The translations under genes were made by a program, and so were the position numbers. A stretch of DNA of 64,000 nt, from assembly GCF_027942865.1 (NCBI RefSeq), contig NC_134522.1, positions 33,534,349 through 33,598,348 of the forward strand, read 5' to 3'. This DNA is from Odontesthes bonariensis. Taxonomy: Eukaryota; Chordata; Actinopteri; Atheriniformes; Atherinopsidae. Of the stretch, positions 56,501-64,000 are shown piece after piece. Under the pieces are notes generated by a model. That model searched no databases, was not told where the DNA came from, and saw only the letters and a list, made by a program, of their open reading frames with translations. Each line of letters begins with the position of its first letter. The first letter of the stretch is position 1.

Positions 56501-59500
56501 CCCTTTTCTGATAGATAGCATCGCTGTGTAGTTGTTCAGAGGAACATCCAGGTGTCTGTAGTCCACCACCTAACTTATTCGTAAATAGTGTTTGTCTTAT
56601 TCTTAGTCCCCCTAAAACCAACAATCATCTCCGTATGAATAATAGGAAAAAGGTCTATCCTCACTGAGACCCGAAATGAACGCCTTCAAGTTAGGTGCAT
56701 TAGAATGTGTCCTCTAATGACCACATGGGTTCAATGTGAAGTTCCAGAGGCCAGAGAAATTCATATAGAAACCTTTTAAGAAACAATTTAGCCTTAAACC
56801 GATGAATCCTCTCCTCAAGAATCTGGAACCTGCCTGGACTTCAACAGTGCTCCATTGGAACCATTTAAAGGTCACTGAAATTGTTGAAAGACTTCTGAAA
56901 CTGTAAACAGGAACATACTTAACACATTCACGCCTGTTTTAAGAAGATGTAGATGTTTATTGGAACTGAACTAAAGAATGCCAGAAACCCCTTGAGGTCT
57001 AATTCTCTCACAGCCCACCATAGACTCTTCCAAAACTTTAAATCCTTAAAAGGATGCATTATTACAGTGAATTTGTTTGTGGTGCTATCCAAAATGAGAT
57101 AATTCCAACACAAAATACCAAAAGGTAGATTAGTAGCATTAAGAAAAGATTGACTAATCTCAATTTCAGCAATTTACTTTGGTCCTGTCAACAAACATGC
57201 CCATTTTGTGGCTTAGTGGGCTTCATCAGAGCATGAAAGAAAATGGGGCTCATGTCATTTACAAAAGTTGGAAGTTGATTGGCTTAAAAGGTCACATGAT
57301 ATTTAACTCCCTGAGGTCACATATATCTTTTTCAGTGATATTGACAGCAGCCTATGAATTGATAACACAACCTTAACTGGTGTTCCACGGTTGTGTTTTT
57401 CTGTGTTTTGGATATAATATTATTGGAAAGAATTGAGACTGGAACCATCGTTCAGTCTAACTGATGTCATTTGGTATGTTTGTCATGATGCAGCATTGTG
57501 ACGTGATGCATGATGAATTTGAAAAGTGTCTGTGCTTCTCAGTGAAAGTAAAAGCCTGCTAGCTTACACCTAGATCACCAGGTGTTCAACTTTTCAGACT
57601 GCAGAAGAGTTAGATTTTATGAAAGAAATCAGGTTGTTGTAACATCGATGCTTTGTTTATCTCAGAAAGGGTGTGCGAAGGAACCAAATGTTGCATTAAA
57701 ATCTATCAAATTATTTTAAATCTTTGCTTCTACTCATGATTCTTCTGGTCGTCATAGGTTCTCGTTTTGCTTAGCAGTGATGATTAACTCTCTCCAGCGT
57801 ACAGGCTAATATAAAAGACCTTTCAAATTTGAGGTTTTTCTGGAAAACTTGACCTGTCATTTCTCAGCCCATGAGGAAGCTAACGACATGAACTGATAAG
57901 CATTTCGGAGGCTTAATCTTCAATTCTTATTAGAAGTTAACGATTGTACCTTTTATATTTCCAGATTAATTATTAATGTGTCTTGAAAATTTTGATCTCA
58001 CAGACTTTAAAGGTCAAAGCATGCATATGCTGCATCAGGTCTGAATGGGTTCAATCTAAGTAGAAAAATCGCAGTTAAAATGACATCTTTTAGTTTTCAA
58101 AATATGTAAACTGATATCAAATCAATCAGTTTTTTTTCTAGTAACAAACTCTGTTAAACATATCTTCGTGATGCACCTATAGAGGCTAAATATCAGGCTG
58201 TAAATATAAAATAAAGTTGTCTAAAAGGGTGGCTTTGACCACAAGATTTGTCAATTATCCTGTAAAAAAAAAAAAAAGAAACAAAATAAAAAGAAACAGA
58301 CTCACAAAAAAAGCAAACCTGATCATGTTTTGTGGGCAGATGATTTTTTTCTAACTTTGAAAGTTTTCTCCAAAACGTGGCTGAGGACATTCATGTCCTG
58401 AGAATAACTAAAATAAAATATGTCAGAGAAAGGGAAAAAGGAAGTGTGTTGTCAGAAATGTTGTCTAAATTCAGTCAAAGCTGTAAGCTTTAAAAAAAAT
58501 TTGTTTGAGTTTGACTGTTAACTCCAGACATTGGCTTTTCCAAACAAAATGCTAAATTCAGCCAGTAAAATTCAGGAGACTATACATGGATGGAGGTTTG
58601 GTTTAAATATTCAGTTGTCAGGGTTAAATCCACCCTGCCCCATGCTCCACGAGACATTTTGTGTATTGCAGTTTAGTGATAAAATCAACAAGAAATCAAT
58701 TTGAGATTGTGTCTGGTTCTGTGTCATATAAAGTCTCAGTTGTAACAAATCTGCATGTTTCCCCATCCTTAACTCTTCAATTATTTAACTTTATTTGATC
58801 TGAATATTTTATTAAACTGTTCAGTTAACATCAATGCTATGGTAACGTGGCTAAAATGGTTTGTCTGGTTCGTTTGGCTGTGCTTAGGTCTATATAGAGG
58901 CATAATGGTTGTTTTGTTTTTTAAAACCATGTCTCTGATGGAACAAGTGAAGACAGATAATTCATGGAATAAATCCCTAAAGTCGTGAATAAATCAAGCT
59001 ACAACCCGTGCAGGTTTTTGTCTTTCTGGAGAGGTTTTTCTCCACAGCCGATCCTCCAGCCCACAATCTTCTGAGGTCTGTTTGGATGCTGTCGTGTCAC
59101 AGCCCAACTGACACAATCAGGAATTTACTTCAACACAGCAGGCAGATGGACGCGCAACAGAAAACGGAGCCGAACAGTCTTGATACCGTGAACATATCTT
59201 CAGCTTCTGTGAGCGAAACAGGCACAAAAAGGGAAAACTTTAATGTTTAGTTTGCTCGGTGTCAGACAGAGCCTGGGAAGAAAAAAAAGAAAGCAATGCT
59301 ACCAACAAGCCACGCCATCACAATGAAAGCAAATAAAAGCAGAGCGGCAAACAGCAATGAGTTGTCCTTCACACGCGCGTTAATGCGCACAAAAAAGGAA
59401 AAAAAAAAAAATAGAAAAGATCATTGGCGCATGGCTTGAGCAACACAAGCTGCTTAATCTCCCTGTTAATGATTATGAATTTATATTAAAAGTACTAAAA

Positions 59501-59586
59501 AGCTATATATATCGTTTTCAGACTGAGCAACAACGTAAAACCTGCTAGTAGTTTACCTTATTTGTGTGTATATACACATTATATAT

Positions 59587-59665
<79 letters not shown>

Positions 59666-61730
59666 TAAATAGGTAAAATAATAATAAATAAGTTAAACTA
59701 CTAGCAGATTTTACGTTGCTGCTTCGTCGATGACCCTGTGAGCCTTCTGAACCTTTTGAACAAGCAGTTTTACAAAGAAAAAAATCAGTAATAAAATATA
59801 ATAAAACAGTAATAGCCTATCGACAGCGGCTGTTCAATTGGAAATAACGGGTTCACTATGGCTGAGTCACATTCTTGCTTTAATAAACAAAAATCAACTT
59901 TGCATAAATAAAAAAAAAATCACTTTTTTTTAAACAAACGTTACATTATAAGGAATTATATTCAGACAGCTTTTCTGGTGAGTTTTTTTTTCTTTTCTTT
60001 CTTTCTTTATCTTTTGTTTGTCGGTTGGTTTTCTGATGTGGTTTACTTTAGGACATGTGGCCTCTCCGTTGATGTTAAATCGACCTTAAAACTTAAAGAT
60101 TTGACCGTGTGTCTTCAGTTAAACAATCGAACAGGAATGGCTCTCCTAATGCTCTTATTTTGTAAGACTGTGGACTTTGCTCCAGAAAAAAACAAAAAAA
60201 CAGGCTGCTCGGTGGAAACATGATAAATGTATCATTTGCACCAACAGTGAGCATAAATCTGTTTTGTAAAAGCAACAATAGCTTGTCAGTCATCGCTGCT
60301 ACTTGTGTTAATAAATATGAAATCTTTGCTTTCACGAGTTCATTTTTGAAAAATAATTGATAAAGAGCTGTATCAGTGGTTCCAGCAGCTGTAGTACAGG
60401 TGGAAGTATTACAGCGGTGTGTGGAATCACTGTAGCTGTTGTTCCAACATTTTAGAGAAGTAAAAAAAAAAAAAACGTTGCCATTTTCATGGCCTGAGTT
60501 CAGAGCCATTTGTACCATTATTGCAGCAATAACTGACGTGGCAGTGGTTCTCTGCGCCGATGCTGGACCAACGTTTTTATCATAAAAAAAATAAAATAAT
60601 AACCTGACCTCCCCTTTGTTGTATTTTAATGACTGAAATAGTTTGTTTGTTTGTTTGTTTGTCTGTTTTCGTTGTAGAAATAGAACTCGGTGCGTGTTCA
60701 CCTCGTCGCTGACTCTCCGGTTTGGCATTCACGGAGTCTGTTTCTGCCATCACTTCTGTTTGTGTTGTTCAATTTTCCTCCACCGACAAGAAACAAAGTG
60801 ACTTTAGGAGTGTTCCTGCAAATCCGCACTGACACGGAGGTATGTGTACGCCTCCTGTTTACATGCACATGCAACACGCGCATTTTACGCACGGGTTAAG
60901 GCTTTCTGGAGAAACAGCGCGCGGTCTTTCTGTGCAACACTGCGCTGCACTGTGCGCTCTGTTGCCATCTGAAACAGCCCCGTGTTTCCTGACCATGTCC
61001 GTGACCTCCAGATTCCCTCTTCGCTGTTTATTTTCCCTCCAAGTCGGGATGTAAACAGTTTTTGGAGCTGCCGGATTGAAAAAATATTTGCCTCAGAAGA
61101 GTGTTAATGTGAGGAGCGGCGGAGAATTGGGTTGACGCATGTACGGTGTGTTTTCAATTTCCTTTAGGTGGGGCAGCGGGTGTGGGGAGGGTGGAGGGAG
61201 AGGCTGATGGGTGTTTGCAGGGGCAAATATCTTCCATGCTGCAAAAAGTTTGCTGATTTGGCGAGGTGTTTAGAAATGTAAAAAAACTGCAGTTTACATT
61301 TCCCTTTCCCCCTCTCTCTCTCTTTAAAAAAACAAAAACAAACGTGGGTCATATGTTTTCTAACTGATCAGATTTATTTAACCATTTAAAGTGTTCTTCC
61401 ACATGAGAATACAATGAGAAGCGATCACAGTGTGTTTCAAGATGGAGAAACAAGAAAACTCCAGAATTAAAGCTCCACATAAACAACACGTGCACGCACG
61501 AGCCGCTGAAACTGGAACCTCTGATCTGATATTTCCAGATTTATTTGGATCAGGTTAACATTTTAAGGCAGAAGATACAGTGAGAAGTGGAGTTTGGTAT
61601 TTTTTTGCAGCGTGCTTGGCATTGGCGGATGTGCGTGTTTTTCCGCGCCTCGTGATTGGCTGAGAGCGCAGAGAACGCCTTAATGTTTAATACTAATGTT
61701 CCCCTGGTTGGCTGAAGACTGGAAAGGTCC
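53600..61730. other. Transposon-poor AT-rich region upstream of foxg1
   Basis: I find no recognisable LINE, DNA transposon or coding exon over 8 kb, in clear contrast to the left half of the window. Only simple repeats and a palindrome (59526-59722) stand out. In vertebrates the surroundings of FOXG1 are gene-poor and rich in conserved enhancers, so this is the likely cis-regulatory territory. Individual enhancers cannot be placed from one sequence. Confidence 0.45.
59526..59722. repeat. Inverted repeat with (AT)n centre
   Basis: GCAACAACGTAAAACCTGCT (from 59526) is inverted at 59691-59722, where the reverse complement reads GCAGCAACGTAAAATCTGCT. 29 of 32 bases match. Mirror-like GTGTGTATATA/TATATACACACA runs and an (AT)n tract (59599-59654) lie between. 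It could extrude as a cruciform. Confidence 0.85.
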
Positions 61731-62005
61731 AACCAATGTTTTTTACTTGCTTTCGTGGCTGTGGCTCTCTAATTAATTGCAGCTATCTGTCTCCTATCGA
61801 TGTGTGTGTACGTGTGCGTTGTGTGTGTTTTCTCTTTTCTACCAAAAGCGAACATGAAATAGTTTGTTGGGCTATACTTTTTTCCTCCTATCTATCCCCC
61901 CTTCCTCCCTTCCCGTCCTGATTTTCTGGCAGAAACTGGAAAGCCTGAAACCCAGCTGTGTTCTTCGTTTTTGTCGTTGCCATTTACCCCCCTCACTGCT
62001 CGGTG
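61731..62005 (+). promoter_or_regulatory. foxg1 5' UTR / proximal promoter region
   Basis: The 270 bp before the foxg1 start hold CTAATTAATTGCAG (homeodomain-type ATTA core) near 61768 and pyrimidine-rich tracts. There is no clear TATA box. An in-frame upstream ATG at 61958 would add 16 residues unlike the conserved N-terminus, so it is not used as the start. Confidence 0.35.
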
Positions 62006-63304
62006 ATGTTGGACATGGGAGAACGCAAAGAGGTGAAGATGATTCCTAAATCTTCGTTTAGTATAAACAGTTTGGTGCCCGAGGCCGTGCAAAACGACAC
62101 CATCCACCAGAACCAGAGTGCCCACCAGAACCTCCACCGGTCCGACGGCGCGGATGACGCCGAGCAGAAAGCCCCTCTCACGGCCTCCCAGAGGGATGGT
62201 AAAACTGACCCTAAAAGTGACTCCTCGAGCCAGGAGAGTTGTGCGGATGAGAAGGTTAAGCAGGATGAGAAAAGAGAAGGGAAGGACGGGGACGGCGGCG
62301 CCGGGGAGAAGGACGGAGACAAGAAAAGCGGCAAGTACGAAAAACCTCCTTTTAGTTATAACGCACTGATCATGATGGCCATCAGGCAGAGTCCAGAGAA
62401 GCGTCTCACTCTGAACGGGATTTATGAGTTTATCATGAAAAACTTCCCCTACTACCGGGAGAACAAGCAAGGCTGGCAGAACTCCATCCGACACAACCTG
62501 AGTCTGAATAAATGCTTCGTTAAGGTGCCGCGGCACTACGACGACCCGGGCAAGGGCAACTACTGGATGCTGGACCCCAGCAGCGACGACGTGTTCATCG
62601 GCGGAACCACGGGAAAGCTCCGCCGGCGGTCCACTACGTCTCGGGCCAAGCTGGCCTTTAAACGTGGTGCCCGGCTGACCTCCGGCCTTACCTTCATGGA
62701 CCGGACCGGCTCACTGTACTGGCCTATGTCCCCCTTCCTCTCCCTTCACCACCCGCGGGCCGGCGGCGCCCTGGGCTATAACGGGACCTCTTCTGGATAT
62801 CCAGGTCATCCCATATCCTACAGCACCATGCTCACCCAGAACATGAGCAACAACCATTCCTCCTTTCCGTCCTCTAACGGCCTGAGCATGGACCGGCTGG
62901 TCGGTGGGGATCTCCCCTACGCGACGCACCACCTCACCGCGGCGGCCCTGGCGGCCTCGGCAGTTCCATGTGGTCTTTCCGTGCCTTGTTCTGGGGCTAC
63001 TTACTCACTGAACCCGTGCTCAGTCAATCTACTTGCCGGACAGACGAGTTACTTTTTCCCCCACGTCCCACATCCGCCCATGACTTCACAGACCGGCGTG
63101 AGTGGCGGCGGAACCTTGCAGGCTGCCCGGGCTTCAGCCTCCAATTCCCCGCAGGCTCCGTCCTCTTCCTCGCTAGCATGTGACACTCTGAGGCCGGCTC
63201 TGTCCGGCTCTTTGCCGGCCTTCTCCTCGGGACTTTCCGGGGGTTTGTCTGACTATTTCACACATCAGAACCAGGGTTCGACCTCCAACCCGCTAATACA
63301 CTAA
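62006..63304 (+). CDS. foxg1: foxg1, forkhead box G1 (single coding exon)
   Basis: 432 aa from ATG 62006 to TAA 63302-63304. The start is set by the conserved N-terminus [20 protein letters not shown]. The forkhead DNA-binding domain spans about residues 112-208: [20 protein letters not shown] at the start, then [20 protein letters not shown] (recognition helix and wing base) and [19 protein letters not shown]. After it come [17 protein letters not shown] and LTAAALAAS, and the C-terminus [20 protein letters not shown]. Residues 70-110 are Lys/Glu/Asp-rich. FOXG1 is a nuclear transcription factor, mostly a repressor, recruiting Groucho/TLE and other partners to pattern the telencephalon and hold back neural differentiation. 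The protein lacks the poly-His/Pro/Gln tract that expands the N-terminal region in mammals, so it is shorter than the human protein (489 aa). Which teleost paralogue (a, b, c or d) it is cannot be fixed here. Confidence 0.95.
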   Translation: MLDMGERKEVKMIPKSSFSINSLVPEAVQNDTIHQNQSAHQNLHRSDGADDAEQKAPLTASQRDGKTDPKSDSSSQESCADEKVKQDEKREGKDGDGGAGEKDGDKKSGKYEKPPFSYNALIMMAIRQSPEKRLTLNGIYEFIMKNFPYYRENKQGWQNSIRHNLSLNKCFVKVPRHYDDPGKGNYWMLDPSSDDVFIGGTTGKLRRRSTTSRAKLAFKRGARLTSGLTFMDRTGSLYWPMSPFLSLHHPRAGGALGYNGTSSGYPGHPISYSTMLTQNMSNNHSSFPSSNGLSMDRLVGGDLPYATHHLTAAALAASAVPCGLSVPCSGATYSLNPCSVNLLAGQTSYFFPHVPHPPMTSQTGVSGGGTLQAARASASNSPQAPSSSSLACDTLRPALSGSLPAFSSGLSGGLSDYFTHQNQGSTSNPLIH

Positions 63305-63827
63305 CTTCCCCAAACTTTCTCCTTCCCACATTACCCCCCACCCATTCACCCATCCATTCATCCAACCATCCATCCCTCAAGGAGTAAAAATCTTAAAAAG
63401 ATTGGAAATAAAAGTGGAACATTTTACACCGAACATGTACAATGTAGAAAATTGCATATTATTATAAACTACTGCCTACTGTAGGGAAATGAGAAGAGAC
63501 TTAAACCGCAAAACTAAAAGAAGAGCACTGAGAAACTCAATGAAAGCAGCACTGACATTTCCAGGTATTTTTTATTATCGCTTCTTCCTCTTCTGCTCCA
63601 TCTCCTCTTGCATTTTTAATTTCTGTGTATTTGATGTCTTTTACTATAAATGTCCAGGATTTTTCTATGTATACTACTGTCAGTAAATGACGTGCAATGT
63701 GATCTGAGACTAGGCATCCAGAAAAATGATGAGCGCACCCCGCTGAATGTTGTAGGAGGAGGCATATTTTTAATACAATAATGTGCATTTAAAATAGTGT
63801 TTTCTAATTTTGAGATTTAAAAAAAAG
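63305..63827 (+). other. foxg1 3' UTR
   Basis: A CATCCATTCATC-type stretch follows the stop. AATAAA at 63407-63412 is the first poly(A) signal candidate. No further gene is seen; the short frames at 63489-63788 have no domain. Confidence 0.5.
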
Positions 63828-64000
63828 TTAATAATAATAATGATAATAATAATAATAATGATAATATCGATCATCATCGTCATCATTATGATAGCCCTTT
63901 TGCCCGCATGTGTACAGTATTATGCAGAAAACAAAAGCGGCTGAAAAGAAGCTGCATTATTATTATTATCATTGTTATTAATAATAATAATAATAATATC
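63828..64000. repeat. AAT/ATT trinucleotide repeats in inverted arrangement
   Basis: (AATAATGAT)-type units at 63828-63875 and TTATTATTATTATC..(AAT)n at 63955-64000 can pair. The right array runs off the window end. Confidence 0.8.

Noticed and set aside
60093..60728. Minus-strand frame of 211 codons upstream of foxg1
   Set aside because: No domain, low-complexity runs (poly-F, NKQTNKQTN from a GTTT repeat) and no exon context. It looks like a chance opening in AT-rich DNA.
61958..62005. In-frame upstream ATG for foxg1
   Set aside because: The 16 extra residues are unlike the invariant FOXG1 N-terminus. The second ATG fits the family exactly.
1..64000. CRISPR arrays, operons, prophage or riboswitches
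   Set aside because: None expected or seen. Tandem repeats are micro- or minisatellites without spacer structure, and the genes are spliced vertebrate genes.
1..64000. tRNA, rRNA or snRNA genes
   Set aside because: I scanned for A/B-box-like and cloverleaf patterns by eye and found nothing convincing. A covariance-model search would be decisive.

Overview
The window is genomic DNA from a ray-finned (teleost) fish. Intron-containing genes, teleost-type transposons (CR1/L2, L1 and RTE-like LINEs, PIF/Harbinger, hAT, Tc1, THAP-type elements, BEL/Pao) and proteins closest to vertebrate families all point that way. There is no bacterial or viral gene organisation. Four host genes can be supported. 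(1) A secreted SOUL/heme-binding-like protein on the minus strand (2191 to 106, four exons). (2) eapp, E2F-associated phosphoprotein, on the plus strand (16042-28638, six exons). (3) sptssa, serine palmitoyltransferase small subunit A, on the plus strand (37348-38389, two exons joined by a minor-spliceosome intron with AT-AG ends). (4) foxg1, the telencephalic forkhead repressor, on the plus strand (62006-63304, one coding exon). As I recall it, EAPP and SPTSSA are also neighbours in the same transcriptional order in mammals, and FOXG1 lies on the same chromosome. The block therefore looks like conserved vertebrate synteny, with transposons filling the spaces. Layout: 0.1-2.2 kb SOUL-like gene, with a 666-bp hairpin transposon in intron 2. 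2.9-15.9 kb is a dense transposon island: a Harbinger remnant, a hAT remnant with a LINE inserted in it, a MADF-bearing fold-back, and a near-complete CR1/L2 LINE split by a second, inverted LINE whose 5' junction carries telomeric repeats. 16.0-28.6 kb is eapp, whose introns hold L1 copies, Harbinger-type remnants, a duplicated segment and a 2-kb THAP transposon carrying a further 776-bp element. 28.6-37.3 kb holds a Tc1 remnant, a 3.9-kb structure with roughly 650-bp inverted arms around an L2 fragment, and an L1 3' end that stops about 120 bp before the sptssa start codon. 38.4-53.6 kb is degraded intergenic DNA: LINE tails, a hAT transposase remnant, a short retrovirus-like RNase H remnant, a 40-bp minisatellite, a BEL/Pao retrotransposon corpse and tetranucleotide repeats. 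53.6-62.0 kb is AT-rich and has almost no recognisable transposons; it is the likely 5' regulatory territory of foxg1. 63.3-64.0 kb is the foxg1 3' UTR and trinucleotide repeats. The four host genes do not form an operon or a shared pathway. They act in secreted heme or porphyrin binding (inferred), E2F transcriptional control, sphingolipid synthesis in the ER, and forebrain patterning. The strongest unusual observations are the AT-AG U12-type intron of sptssa, the telomere-repeat junction inside the nested LINE pair, the long inverted repeat between eapp and sptssa, and the contrast between the transposon-packed left side and the clean DNA upstream of foxg1. Transposon family names rest on recalled motifs, not on a database search.
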